A stretch of DNA of 23,746 bases from Nitrospiraceae bacterium (GCA_003170655.1 PMYY01000081.1:8999-32744), one strand, 5' to 3'. Positions 7,383-15,295 are shown, numbered from the stretch's first letter. The notes: generated from the letters alone by a model not told the origin. A program made the numbers and translations.

Positions 7383-7419
7383 CTTAATGTGACCTGCAGT
7401 TTAACGACTAAACATTAAG
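7383..7419. repeat. 8-bp inverted repeat in the cmk-ispH gap
   Basis: CTTAATGT (7383-7390) and ACATTAAG (7412-7419) are perfect complements around a 21-nt loop. Inside lies a second pair, GTTTA (7399-7403) and TAAAC (7409-7413), that competes with the outer stem. In read-through mRNA the outer stem would pair with the base of the ispH Shine-Dalgarno (AAGGGG). Transcripts from the promoter predicted at 7417-7446 would lack one arm. Confidence 0.35.
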
Positions 7420-7446
7420 ATACAGAATATTGCACATATATTTCAA
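7417..7446 (-). promoter_or_regulatory. Candidate promoter upstream of ispH
   Basis: Minus-strand TTGAAA (7446-7441), 18 nt, then TATCTT (7422-7417) directly after a TG. It would give a leader of nearly 40 nt and let ispH-rpsA-sppA be transcribed separately from the aro-cmk genes. The -10 is only 4/6. Confidence 0.4.
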
Positions 7447-7453
7447 GGATATA

Positions 7454-8101
7454 TCATTGCGCCTCTTTTATGATCCTATCAACTACAGCTTCAAGCCCCA
7501 TATTTGTAGTATCCAGGTAAAGGGCATCTTCCGACCTTATTAATGGCGCTATGTCCCGGTTCTTGTCTCTGAAATCCCTTTCTCTGACATCGTCCAACGC
7601 TTCCTCCATGGTTATCGGCATCCCCTTTTCATTGAGTTGACGATAACGCCTCGCAGCGCGTCCCTCTTCAGAGGCATCAAGGTATATTTTAACCCTGGCG
7701 TTGGGGAATACCACGGTTGTCATGTCCCTGCCCTCGGCTACGATATCGCAACTCTGCCCTGCATCCTTCTGTATCTTGAAGAGATATTCCCTCACGCTCT
7801 TTCTCGCAGAAAAGACTGAGGCATGATGCCCGGCCTCGGGAGTTCTTATTGCGTCCGATACATCCTCGTCGTTTAAAAAAACCCTCTCGCCATCCAGCCT
7901 TATTTCGGCCCCCTTCGCAACATTAACAATCTTATCATCAGGGCCTTCCGGATCGATCCCTTTCCTAGTCAGATAGAGCGCGAGAGCACGGTAAAGTGCC
8001 CCCGTATCAAGATACTGATATCCCAGTCTTTTCGCAACCAGACGGGAGACTGAACTTTTACCTGCGCCGGAAGGGCCGTCTATCGCGATAACCCTTGCCA
8101 C
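7454..8101 (-). CDS. cmk: Cytidylate kinase
   Basis: This cytoplasmic enzyme phosphorylates CMP and dCMP with ATP. It shows the P-loop GPSGAGKSS (residues 9-17), DTGALYRA for nucleotide monophosphate binding, and AEGRDMTTVVFP, the CMP-binding region. A lid region rich in Arg (ARRYRQL and RDFRDKNR) follows. The length of 215 residues is usual. The start is GTG at 8101, one base after the aroA stop, with GGAG inside the final aroA codons, so translation is coupled. A cmk next to aroA and rpsA is a widely conserved order. Confidence 0.95.
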   Translation of the reverse strand: MARVIAIDGPSGAGKSSVSRLVAKRLGYQYLDTGALYRALALYLTRKGIDPEGPDDKIVNVAKGAEIRLDGERVFLNDEDVSDAIRTPEAGHHASVFSARKSVREYLFKIQKDAGQSCDIVAEGRDMTTVVFPNARVKIYLDASEEGRAARRYRQLNEKGMPITMEEALDDVRERDFRDKNRDIAPLIRSEDALYLDTTNMGLEAVVDRIIKEAQ

Positions 8102-8102
8102 T

Positions 8103-9395
8103 CTAGGTCTCCAGACCCTTCAATTTCTCGTAAAATCCGGGGAATGAGATGTCGGCGCATGAGGCGTTATTCAGCACAGTCGTCCCTTGCGCGATAAGAG
8201 CTGCAATCGACAGCGACATCGCGATCCTATGATCACCATAACTTTCGACAGGACCACCTTTCAAATTCGTATTCCCATTTATATCTATACCGTCCGGGTA
8301 TTCCCTGACTTCGACTCCCAGCTTGGCTAGTTCTATCGCCATAGCCTTGATCCTGTCGGACTCTTTGACCCTCAGTTCTTGGGCGCCTCTTATTTCGGTG
8401 ACTCCATCCGCCTGGCTTGCCAGGATGCAGAGTATAGGGAATTCGTCGATGAGTGAGGGGACAATATCGCCCGCGATCTTAACGGCCTTCAGCCTCTCTG
8501 CAGATGAGCAGATAATGTCTGCAATCGGTTCTCCCGAGATTTCCCTCATGTTTTCGATCTTTATTGAAGCTCCCATGTCCGCTAGGACGTTCAGCAGCCC
8601 TGTCCTGGTCTGATTTATACCGACATCTTTGATTACGATTTCAGAATTGGGAACGAGTAGAGCCCCTGCTATGAAAAAGGCCGCGGAAGAAAAGTCGGCC
8701 GGCACGGTTACGTCAACTGCATGGAGCTTCGGATTTCCCTTCACTGAAACCGACAGGTCCTGCACTTTGATTCCGGCTCCCATTGCCGAAAGCATCCTTT
8801 CGGTATGGTCGCGAGATCTTTGCGGTTCGGTGATCGTAGTCGTCCCGTCGGCATATAATCCGGCCATGATCACGCAGGATTTCACCTGGGCCGATGCAAT
8901 GGGCATGGTGTAATCTATAGCCTTCAATGCCGAGCCTTTTATAGCCAGAGGTGGATACTTGTCTCCGCCCCTTGCCGAGATCAGCGCACCCATCTGTTTA
9001 AGGGGATTTATTACTCTCGCCATGGGTCTCTGCTTCAATGAATCGTCTCCGGTGAGAATTGAGAGGAATGGATTCCCGGCCAAGAGTCCGGATATCAGCC
9101 GTATCGTTGTGCCCGAGTTACCGCAGTCGATCACGTCGAAGGGTTCAGTGAGCCCGTTGAGCCCTTTCCCTTCTATGGTTATTTCGCCTGTTGCAACCTC
9201 TGTGATCGGTATCCCGAGCGTCCTGAAAGCCCTGATAGTACTGAGCGGATCTTCTGCCCTCAGAAAATTCCGCACAATGCTTTTACCTTCCGCCATGGAA
9301 GCAAACATGATCGACCTGTGAGATATGGATTTATCGGGAGGAGGCGAGACCTCTCCCCGCAACCCCTTTGATTTAGTAAGTTCAACTGTTTTCAT
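8103..9395 (-). CDS. aroA: 3-phosphoshikimate 1-carboxyvinyltransferase (EPSP synthase)
   Basis: This enzyme joins shikimate 3-phosphate and PEP to form EPSP, the sixth shikimate step. Key sites: Lys22-Ser23 and Arg27 in PDKSISHR, the PEP loop GNSGTT (92-97), RPM (123-125), QVKS (170-173), SRDHTER, catalytic Asp317-Glu318, KESDR (344-348) and GDHR (387-390). The 430-residue length is typical. The PEP loop keeps the Gly equivalent to E. coli Gly96, but Leu100 replaces the E. coli Pro101 equivalent. That resembles the Bacillus-like branch rather than the E. coli type, so glyphosate response cannot be predicted from this alone. The ATG at 9395 lies 267 nt after tyrA, a gap holding a mobile-element-like repeat. 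It is coupled to cmk downstream. Confidence 0.96.
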   Translation of the reverse strand: MKTVELTKSKGLRGEVSPPPDKSISHRSIMFASMAEGKSIVRNFLRAEDPLSTIRAFRTLGIPITEVATGEITIEGKGLNGLTEPFDVIDCGNSGTTIRLISGLLAGNPFLSILTGDDSLKQRPMARVINPLKQMGALISARGGDKYPPLAIKGSALKAIDYTMPIASAQVKSCVIMAGLYADGTTTITEPQRSRDHTERMLSAMGAGIKVQDLSVSVKGNPKLHAVDVTVPADFSSAAFFIAGALLVPNSEIVIKDVGINQTRTGLLNVLADMGASIKIENMREISGEPIADIICSSAERLKAVKIAGDIVPSLIDEFPILCILASQADGVTEIRGAQELRVKESDRIKAMAIELAKLGVEVREYPDGIDINGNTNLKGGPVESYGDHRIAMSLSIAALIAQGTTVLNNASCADISFPGFYEKLKGLET

Positions 9396-9472
9396 TTTTC
9401 CACTCTGTCCTCTATACCCCCGATTTATCGGCCTGCCTTGATCTAAATCTTAATGCTGCATATTGATTCTCG

Positions 9473-9644
9473 AATCCGGATGGGAGGGATACAAAAAAGG
9501 CTTTATAACGGTACGTTGGAAGATCTTAATCTCCCTCAGCCGATCACAAACAGGGATGATCCACAATTCAATCTGACATTCGCGACTGAATACGGTTTCC
9601 CATCGCATTAGAAAAAACTTTGGCATATCCCTCCCATCTGGATT
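9473..9644. mobile_element. MITE-like element with 19-bp inverted terminal repeats
   Basis: The left end (9473-9491) and right end (9626-9644) are inverted copies with 18 of 19 matches; the single difference is G versus A in the ccGGa/ccAGa segment. Total length is 172 bp, with no gene of its own; the longest open frame across it is broken by TGA. It sits in the only sizeable gap (267 nt) of an otherwise packed aro cluster. No clear target-site duplication borders it, and no second copy is in the window. A non-autonomous transposon relic is the likeliest reading. A long-hairpin regulatory RNA or a recombination site are alternatives. The rest of the gap, 9396-9472 and 9645-9662, shows nothing else I can name. 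Confidence 0.5.
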
Positions 9645-9662
9645 GTAACAATAACATTTTCT

Positions 9663-10532
9663 CTATTTATCGATACTCATTCTTAATTTCTGCGCCTTGC
9701 TGAACTCTTTTTCGATTCCGGCCCAGTCATTCTCTTTCAGACATTGCTCGATTTTAAGAAGGTTTCCCTTGAAACTATCCAGCACATTTAGGAGATTGTC
9801 CCGGTTCATCTTGCAGATGTCCCTCCAAAGTTCCGGGGAACTCGCCGCTATCCTCGTGGTATCCCTGAAGCCGCCTCCGCTGTATTCGACGCATCCGGGA
9901 TCTGTACGCTCTGCTGCATTCACAAGAGCGTACGCGACGATATGTGGCAAATGGCTGACGAGTGCGAAGATTTCGTCATGTCTGAAAGGGTCCATGCATT
10001 CAACAAGGCCTCCTGATAATTCCCAGAGCGCGATGACCTTATCAACGGCCGCCTTGCTCGATCGCAGCGTGGGTGTGACGATACAACGAGCACCTGCAAA
10101 CAGGCTGCCCCGCGAATCGCCGATGCCCGACTTGTCGCTGCCGGCAATCGGATGCGAACCGACAAAGTCGACGCCGTTCGGCATTACAAATTCGAGTTCG
10201 GCAACGAGCGCGCCTTTCACGCTTCCCACATCCGTCACGAGCGTGCCTTTTTTAAGTGCCGCCCGAATCGAGACAGTTACATCTTTCAGCATGCCCACAG
10301 GAGTACAAAGAACAACGAGGTCAGCTCCACCGGTAGCAGCCGCCGCGTCCAGATTGTATTCGTCGACGATACCGCGCTCTTTCGCGCGTTTCAGGTTTTC
10401 CTCTTTTCTGCCAAAGCCGACTATCGTCCGGCAGAGCCCCTTTTCCCTCAATGCAAGCGCGACCGATGCGCCGATAAGCCCTGTGCCGATGATAGTTACT
10501 TTGTCGAAATAAATTTGCCCAGTCGAGGCCAC
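9663..10532 (-). CDS. tyrA: Prephenate dehydrogenase
   Basis: This enzyme oxidatively decarboxylates prephenate to 4-hydroxyphenylpyruvate, the tyrosine branch (or arogenate to tyrosine, if that is its substrate). The dinucleotide-binding motif GTGLIG lies at residues 16-21. Catalytic Ser126-His127 are in GSHPIAGSDKSG, with SHLPH (about 193-197) and GGGFRDTTRIA (219-229) for substrate binding. The 289-residue form has neither a fused chorismate mutase nor an ACT domain, so direct tyrosine feedback through ACT is not expected. The start is GTG at 10532, with CGGAGA 5 nt upstream, 17 nt after the DAHP synthase stop. No closer ATG fits the family N-terminus. Confidence 0.94.
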   Translation of the reverse strand: MASTGQIYFDKVTIIGTGLIGASVALALREKGLCRTIVGFGRKEENLKRAKERGIVDEYNLDAAAATGGADLVVLCTPVGMLKDVTVSIRAALKKGTLVTDVGSVKGALVAELEFVMPNGVDFVGSHPIAGSDKSGIGDSRGSLFAGARCIVTPTLRSSKAAVDKVIALWELSGGLVECMDPFRHDEIFALVSHLPHIVAYALVNAAERTDPGCVEYSGGGFRDTTRIAASSPELWRDICKMNRDNLLNVLDSFKGNLLKIEQCLKENDWAGIEKEFSKAQKLRMSIDK

Positions 10533-10549
10533 TTCTATCTCCGAATCTT

Positions 10550-11575
10550 TTATATTTCCCTGCCCACAGCCTGGGCCACCGGTTTCAGCTCCTTCATCAG
10601 CTGCGCAAAGATGTTCGGCTTAAGAGACTGCTCACCGTCGGAGAGCGCCTCTTCGGGATTAGGATGTACTTCAATAATCAATGCGTCCGCGCCGGCCGCA
10701 ACAGCCGCCCTAGACATCGGAGCCACCAGGTCCCACCTGCCGACGCCGTGACTTGGGTCGACCACAACCGGAAGATGTGTCAGCTGTTTGAGTACAGGGA
10801 TGGCGCTCAAGTCCAGCGTATTTCTAGTAGCGGTCTCAAAGGTCCTTATGCCCCGCTCGCAGAGCATCACTTTCTGATTGCCTTTCGACATGATATATTC
10901 GGCAGACATGAGCCATTCCTTTATCGTAGCGGATAATCCACGTTTCAGAAGGACAGGTTTATCAACCCCTCCGACTTCAAGCAGGAGTCTGAAGTTCTGC
11001 ATGTTCCTCGTCCCGATCTGGATAATATCCGTATATTTCATAATCACGTCGAGGTCCCGCGGATCCATCAGTTCAGTAATTATCCTAAGTCCGGTTTTTA
11101 GCTTCGCCTCGACCAGAAATTGCAGGCCTTCCTCTCCAAGTCCCTGGAAGGAATAAGGAGAGGTCCTGGGCTTAAATGCCCCGCCTCGCAGGAAGGTCGC
11201 GCCTGCTTCCTTAACTTTTTCGGCTATGTTGATAAGCCCGGCCCTGTTCTCAACCGAACATGGTCCAGCCATCACCTGTATCTTGTTGCCCCCGATCACA
11301 ATGCCGTCGACATCTATCTCGGAAGGTGTTTTTTTGAACTCCAGGCTGGCAAGCTTGTATGGCTTCAGGATGCGCAAGACGTTCTCTACGCCGGTCATTG
11401 CCCTTATCGCATCTTCTTCATCTTCTGTCACCTTGGAGGTGTCACCTATAACACCGATGATCGTGCGTTCGGTGCCTCGCGAAACGTTTGCATGCAACCC
11501 CTTGCTTTCGAGTTTCTTCAGTATGTGCCTGATATTCTCATCAGGTGTATCGGGCTGAATGACAATGATATCCAT
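10550..11575 (-). CDS. aroF: 3-deoxy-7-phosphoheptulonate (DAHP) synthase, type I-beta with N-terminal regulatory domain
   Basis: This enzyme condenses PEP and erythrose 4-phosphate, the committed shikimate step. The N-terminal ~70 residues form a ferredoxin-like regulatory domain of the kind found in Thermotaga DAHP synthase, where Tyr and Phe bind and inhibit. The barrel follows with AGPCSVE (metal-binding Cys106), RGGAFKPRTSPYSFQG, IGTRNMQN, LLKRG, CERGIRTFE and DPSHGVG (His276). These are type I-beta (KDO8P synthase-like) features. The 341-residue length fits. The ATG has GGAGG four bases upstream. A strong inverted repeat lies between it and the hisC-like gene, so its expression may be uncoupled from the genes upstream. 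The aroF symbol is used in the Bacillus/Thermotoga sense. Confidence 0.95.
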   Translation of the reverse strand: MDIIVIQPDTPDENIRHILKKLESKGLHANVSRGTERTIIGVIGDTSKVTEDEEDAIRAMTGVENVLRILKPYKLASLEFKKTPSEIDVDGIVIGGNKIQVMAGPCSVENRAGLINIAEKVKEAGATFLRGGAFKPRTSPYSFQGLGEEGLQFLVEAKLKTGLRIITELMDPRDLDVIMKYTDIIQIGTRNMQNFRLLLEVGGVDKPVLLKRGLSATIKEWLMSAEYIMSKGNQKVMLCERGIRTFETATRNTLDLSAIPVLKQLTHLPVVVDPSHGVGRWDLVAPMSRAAVAAGADALIIEVHPNPEEALSDGEQSLKPNIFAQLMKELKPVAQAVGREI

Positions 11576-11635
11576 GAAACCTCCAAATGATTGCAGCGTT
11601 TATCAAATCCTATTCGATTAATCAAAACTACTGCA

Positions 11636-11670
11636 AATTGTAAGGTTTGATAAAGCAAACCCTTACAATT
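11636..11670 (-). terminator. Long AT-rich inverted repeat directly after hisC
   Basis: AATTGTAAGGTTTG (11636-11649) pairs with CAAACCCTTACAATT (11656-11670), leaving one bulged base and a 6-nt loop. With the flanking A/T the stem reaches about 15 bp. It begins right after the hisC TAA. The transcript side ends in a short U3 tail that is part of the stem, so it may be a weak, possibly bidirectional, terminator or a 3'-end protecting hairpin in front of the DAHP synthase gene. Function is inferred. Confidence 0.45.
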
Positions 11671-12771
11671 TTACAAGCTTGCTTTCAGCGCCTCGATAAA
11701 ACGCCTGTTTTCCTCCGGCAGTCCGACTGTGACTCTGAGCTCCTTCGGCCCCACTGGCCTGACGATAACGCCCTTTCTGAGCAGCTTGTCATACAATGAC
11801 TTCGAATCCCTGTCCAGAGGTATATATATAAAATTAGCCTCGGTCGGGACATACTTCAACCCCAGCTCATCGAATTCACGGTACAGAAACCTCTTGCCCT
11901 CTTCATTGACTTCTAGCGAATATCGAACATGGGCCTCGTCTCCCAGTGCAGCAAGGGCCGCTTCCTGCGCCAATGAATTGGTATTGAACGGTTCCCTAAT
12001 CTTGTTCATCTCTTCGAGTATCTCTCTTCTTGCGATGCCGTAACCGATCCTTAGGGATGCGAGGCCGTAGATCTTCGAAAACGTCCTCAGGATCAGGATG
12101 TCCCTGCCCTCAGCAAAGCACTTCAACGTGTCGGGATATTCGGGGTCACGGACATATTCGAAGTATGCCTCGTCTATGACGACCAGAATGCCATCGGGCA
12201 CACGCTTCATAAAGGCATCGAATTCAGACTTCTTGTTGATCGTCCCCGTCGGATTATTCGGGTTAGAGATAAAGACCACCTTCGTCTTCGGAGTGATCGC
12301 ATCGGCCATTTCCGAAAGATCATGAGTATAATCCCTGAGCGCAATCTCTCGGGCGACGCCCCCACTGGACTGCACTCCCATCGAATATACAACGAATGAA
12401 GGCGAGGCCATAACAGCTTCATCACCCGGGCCGACAAAGGTGCGGGCTGCTATATCCAGAAGCTCATTGGAGCCATTGCCGAGGATGATCTCTTCACCTC
12501 CGACTTTAGCGCCGCCGGAAGATGAAGAGAGCTTTTGAGAAAGAGCGTTCTTTAGGTAATACCCGCTTCCGTCGGGATACCGGCAAAGCTCTCCGCCGTT
12601 TTCGATGTACGCCTTTAGCGCCGCGACCGCCTTCGATGACGGTCCGACAGGATTTTCATTAGAGGCAAGCTTGATGCACTCTGTGATTCCCAGTTCTCTT
12701 TCGAGTTCTTTCACAGGTTTTCCGGGGACATAAGGCTTGATTCGTGATACGTATTCAAGAGGTTTGATCAT
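11671..12771 (-). CDS. hisC: Histidinol-phosphate/aromatic aminotransferase (PLP, fold type I)
   Basis: This PLP enzyme of the HisC family has the family pattern ASNENP near residue 37, SNPNNPTG (169-176), Asp200 in IDEAYF, the PLP Lys233 in TFSKIYGLASLRIGY, and Arg241. The 366-residue length is usual. It sits between the Phe-pathway gene pheA and the DAHP synthase gene, far from any his gene in view. The last step of Phe and Tyr synthesis needs an aminotransferase, and HisC-family enzymes are known to do this, so it is probably the aromatic aminotransferase, perhaps with a dual histidine role. Substrate cannot be fixed from sequence alone. AAGGAG stands 6 nt before the ATG. A 10-bp palindrome (GGAACGTTCC, 12797-12806) in the 40-nt gap before it is probably chance. 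Confidence 0.9.
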   Translation of the reverse strand: MIKPLEYVSRIKPYVPGKPVKELERELGITECIKLASNENPVGPSSKAVAALKAYIENGGELCRYPDGSGYYLKNALSQKLSSSSGGAKVGGEEIILGNGSNELLDIAARTFVGPGDEAVMASPSFVVYSMGVQSSGGVAREIALRDYTHDLSEMADAITPKTKVVFISNPNNPTGTINKKSEFDAFMKRVPDGILVVIDEAYFEYVRDPEYPDTLKCFAEGRDILILRTFSKIYGLASLRIGYGIARREILEEMNKIREPFNTNSLAQEAALAALGDEAHVRYSLEVNEEGKRFLYREFDELGLKYVPTEANFIYIPLDRDSKSLYDKLLRKGVIVRPVGPKELRVTVGLPEENRRFIEALKASL

Positions 12772-12811
12772 GGTGTACTCCTTAGACTGAGCTATCGGAA
12801 CGTTCCCTTAT

Positions 12812-13900
12812 CTATTTCTCGTCGACCGGGTAAGAACCCAGATGAGTCAGGTATAGACAGTGTTCTTTCACTTTATCGATGGTCTTTCGCACTTTGTCGT
12901 CATCGACATGGCCTTCCATGTCGACAAAGAATATATATTCCCAGGCTCTCCGCTTAGAAGGCCTCGATTCGATCTTCGAGAGATTGATCTTCGCATCCTT
13001 GAATGGATAAAGGACATCGTAAAGTGCACCTGGCTTGTTCTTGAGAGAGAACATGATCGATGTCTTATCCGTTCCCGACTTCGACGGTGATTCCTTTGCA
13101 ATAACAAGAAAACGGGTAAAGTTGTTCTTCTTGTCTTCGATATGCCGCCTGATGAACTTCAGATCGTAAAGCCTGGCCGCCAGCTCGCTTGCTATTGCCG
13201 CAGATTCTTCGTCCCCGGCAACTATCTCTGCCGCCTTCGCCGTGCTGACAGACGCGAGGACGGGTATACCTGTCATATTCGTCTCCAGCCAGCCCCTGCA
13301 CTGTGCCAGCGCCTGCGGGTGGGAATATATTTTTTTGATCTTGCCCTTTTCGCCGCTCTTGGAGAGAAGATTATGGGAAACCTCAAGCAATACCTCGGCT
13401 GATATCTTCAGGTCATAATCCATGAACATATCGAGCGTATGGCTCACCACACCCTCGCTCGAATTCTCGATGGGGACTAGGCCATAATTGGCCTCTCCGT
13501 ATTCGACCGCATCAAAGACTGCCTTTATGCTTTCGACCGGGATGTATTGCGCAAATGAGCCGAAATGACGGATAGAAGCGAGATGTGTGAAAGTGCCCTC
13601 CGGGCCGAAATAGGCTACCTTAAGAGGCTCCTCAAGCGCGAGTGAAGCCGAAATTATCTCCCTAAAAATGACTTTGAGTGCGTCGTTGGGGAATGGCCCC
13701 TTGTTCATCGCGGTAAGGCGATCAAGTATCGCCCGCTCGCGTTCAGGGACATGGAATCTGAGCTTCGTTTTGCGCTTGATGTCGGCGATCTCGACAGCCA
13801 GCGAAGCCCGCTTGTTTAGAAGTTCCAGAAGGGACGTGTCGATACCGTCGATCTCTTTTCTCATCAGCCCCAGATCGGAGGTCTTATCTTTCTTCTGCAT
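12812..13900 (-). CDS. pheA: Bifunctional chorismate mutase / prephenate dehydratase (P-protein)
   Basis: This enzyme converts chorismate to prephenate and then to phenylpyruvate, the phenylalanine branch. Three domains are seen: an AroQ-type chorismate mutase (about 8-90, with RKEIDGID, RASLAVEIADIK and the later RERAI helix), prephenate dehydratase (93-270, with the catalytic TRF at 262-264), and a C-terminal ACT domain (about 280-355, with GALYD and ESRP at 311-314) for Phe feedback. The 362-residue length is normal. It is the first gene of the aromatic operon. No Shine-Dalgarno precedes its ATG, whereas a good promoter ends 8 nt before it, so a leaderless mRNA is predicted. The downstream TyrA lacks its own mutase, so this mutase probably supplies both branches. 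Confidence 0.96.
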   Translation of the reverse strand: MQKKDKTSDLGLMRKEIDGIDTSLLELLNKRASLAVEIADIKRKTKLRFHVPERERAILDRLTAMNKGPFPNDALKVIFREIISASLALEEPLKVAYFGPEGTFTHLASIRHFGSFAQYIPVESIKAVFDAVEYGEANYGLVPIENSSEGVVSHTLDMFMDYDLKISAEVLLEVSHNLLSKSGEKGKIKKIYSHPQALAQCRGWLETNMTGIPVLASVSTAKAAEIVAGDEESAAIASELAARLYDLKFIRRHIEDKKNNFTRFLVIAKESPSKSGTDKTSIMFSLKNKPGALYDVLYPFKDAKINLSKIESRPSKRRAWEYIFFVDMEGHVDDDKVRKTIDKVKEHCLYLTHLGSYPVDEK

Positions 13901-13908
13901 AGTGATTT

Positions 13909-13937
13909 AATATACAGGAATACCCTTATTTTTTCAA
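13909..13937 (-). promoter_or_regulatory. Sigma70-type promoter of the aromatic operon, predicted leaderless
   Basis: TTGAAA (13937-13932), an ideal 17-nt spacer and TATATT (13914-13909) stand directly upstream of pheA. Only 8 nt separate the -10 from the ATG, so the start site is predicted at the A of ATG or three bases before it. No leader peptide, attenuator or T-box fits in such a transcript. Confidence 0.6.
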
Positions 13938-14006
13938 TATTTACCTTGTCGTTGACCAATCACCGATTACTTATTACGTGTCGCAAGTTCTTAGTTTCTG
14001 TCATGT

Positions 14007-14036
14007 TTGAAAAAATACCTCCGCGAAGGTTAATAT
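14007..14036 (+). promoter_or_regulatory. Weak candidate promoter for the HD-GYP gene
   Basis: TTGAAA (14007-14012), 18 nt, TAATAT (14031-14036) on the plus strand, giving a leader of roughly 90 nt. The -10 matches at 4/6 only. The remainder of the 234-nt divergent gap holds the pheA promoter and nothing else I recognise. Confidence 0.3.
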
Positions 14037-14134
14037 AGGAGTTATTATTATGGTGAGATATTGCTCCTGATTGAAATGAGCCGGGACCCGCGTAATACAA
14101 TTCTCACGGAAAGGCACTGCACGGATAGCGCTGA

Positions 14135-15229
14135 ATGCAAGACATCCCGACCAGCGATGGAAACAGTACAATCGCCACTGTTCTTGTCGTGGACGACGAT
14201 CCGTATGTACTCGAATATGTCGCATCCCTCTTGGGTGAATACGGCTATGCCTATATTGCGTGCAGGAATGCCGAAGACGCGTTTCTTAAGTTCCAGGACG
14301 GCTTTATAGACGTCGTCCTGACCGACATCAAGATGCCGGTATTCTCCGGAATAGATCTTCTCGAAAAGATATACCTCTCCAGACCGGATGTCCCGGTAAT
14401 CCTCATGACCGCACATGCTGAAGTCGATATAGCTGTCGACGCTATCAAAAAAGGGGCTTTCGACTTCATCATAAAACCGTACCGTTCCGAGCAGCTTATA
14501 CACTCTGTAGAGAAGGCCATCACGTACCGCCGTCTCACCGAGAAAGAAAAGGAATATAAAAAGACACTCGAAGAGACCGTCGAAAAGAGGACACGGGAGT
14601 TACGGGAGGCACTTACGATGCTCAAAAACATGAGCGCCGAGCTTATCGACCGTCTAACGGTTGTTGCTGAGTTCAGGGATACCGGCACCGGCTTCCACAA
14701 TTCCCGCATGGGGCGTTACGCCAAGGTGATGTCACAGGCGCTTTCAATGCCAGAAGCCTTTGTCGAAGCCGTTAACTTCGCGAGTCCCTTGCACGATATC
14801 GGCAAGGTCGGAATCCCCGATACTATTCTGCTCAAGCCTGCAACTCTGACAGAGGCCGAAACCGAGATCATAAAAAAACATACCTCCATCGGGGAACGGG
14901 TGCTCTCAGGATCGTCTTATCCCTTCATCCAGATGGCGGCATCCATCGCATTGAACCATCATGAAAGATGGGACGGCACAGGCTATCCTCGAGGGTTGAA
15001 GAAAGATGAGACACCCATCGAGGGCAGGATCGTCATGCTCTGCGACCAATACGACGCACTCAGGAGCAGCAGGCCTTATAAGCCACCTTTATCGCACGAC
15101 GAGACGACAAAGATCATCACTGAAGGCGATGGAAGGACCATGCCCGAGCATTTCGACCCGGACATTCTTAATGCCTTCAAAAGTATATCCCCCCAGTTCG
15201 ACAAGATATTCAGCAACTTCAAAGAGTAG
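14135..15229 (+). CDS. Response regulator with HD-GYP domain (c-di-GMP phosphodiesterase)
   Basis: This is a cytoplasmic response regulator whose output domain is expected to hydrolyse cyclic di-GMP. The receiver domain (about 15-130) is complete: Asp20/Asp21, phospho-acceptor Asp64 (LTDIKMP), Thr92 and Lys114. A charged coiled-coil linker (about 133-170) leads to the HD-GYP domain (about 172-360), with His188, HDIGKVGIPD (His220-Asp221, Lys224), His249, HHERWDGTGYP (275-285) and a final Asp304 in DQYDAL. The metal and GYP residues are intact, so activity is likely. The in-frame codon just before ATG is a stop, so the start is fixed, although its Shine-Dalgarno (a distant GGA) is poor. It converges on a GGDEF regulator with opposite activity. 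Confidence 0.94.
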   Translation: MQDIPTSDGNSTIATVLVVDDDPYVLEYVASLLGEYGYAYIACRNAEDAFLKFQDGFIDVVLTDIKMPVFSGIDLLEKIYLSRPDVPVILMTAHAEVDIAVDAIKKGAFDFIIKPYRSEQLIHSVEKAITYRRLTEKEKEYKKTLEETVEKRTRELREALTMLKNMSAELIDRLTVVAEFRDTGTGFHNSRMGRYAKVMSQALSMPEAFVEAVNFASPLHDIGKVGIPDTILLKPATLTEAETEIIKKHTSIGERVLSGSSYPFIQMAASIALNHHERWDGTGYPRGLKKDETPIEGRIVMLCDQYDALRSSRPYKPPLSHDETTKIITEGDGRTMPEHFDPDILNAFKSISPQFDKIFSNFKE

Positions 15230-15295
15230 CTTCTGTGGCATTTTCTAATTCTTAGCGGCACAATCACTGAGCATAAGTCATGTCCGTTGGGTCAG

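Noticed and set aside
9460..9643. Decayed gene inside the tyrA-aroA gap (open frames of about 30 and 20 codons split by TGA)
   Set aside because: The peptides match nothing I know and the frames mostly follow the inverted-repeat element, which explains the region better.
9465..9652. Target-site duplication flanking the MITE-like element
   Set aside because: I compared the bases outside both arms and found no convincing direct repeat, so none is claimed.
9697..10512. 271-codon plus-strand open frame opposite tyrA
   Set aside because: It is antisense to a well-supported prephenate dehydrogenase and is Ser/Pro-rich in the way such shadows usually are.
12797..12806. GGAACGTTCC palindrome before hisC as an operator
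   Set aside because: It is a 10-bp self-complementary word inside an operon with no promoter beside it; chance is a sufficient explanation.
15230..15295. Bidirectional terminator between the convergent HD-GYP and GGDEF genes
   Set aside because: Only a 5-bp complementary pair (ACTGA/TCAGT) is visible, which is expected by chance.
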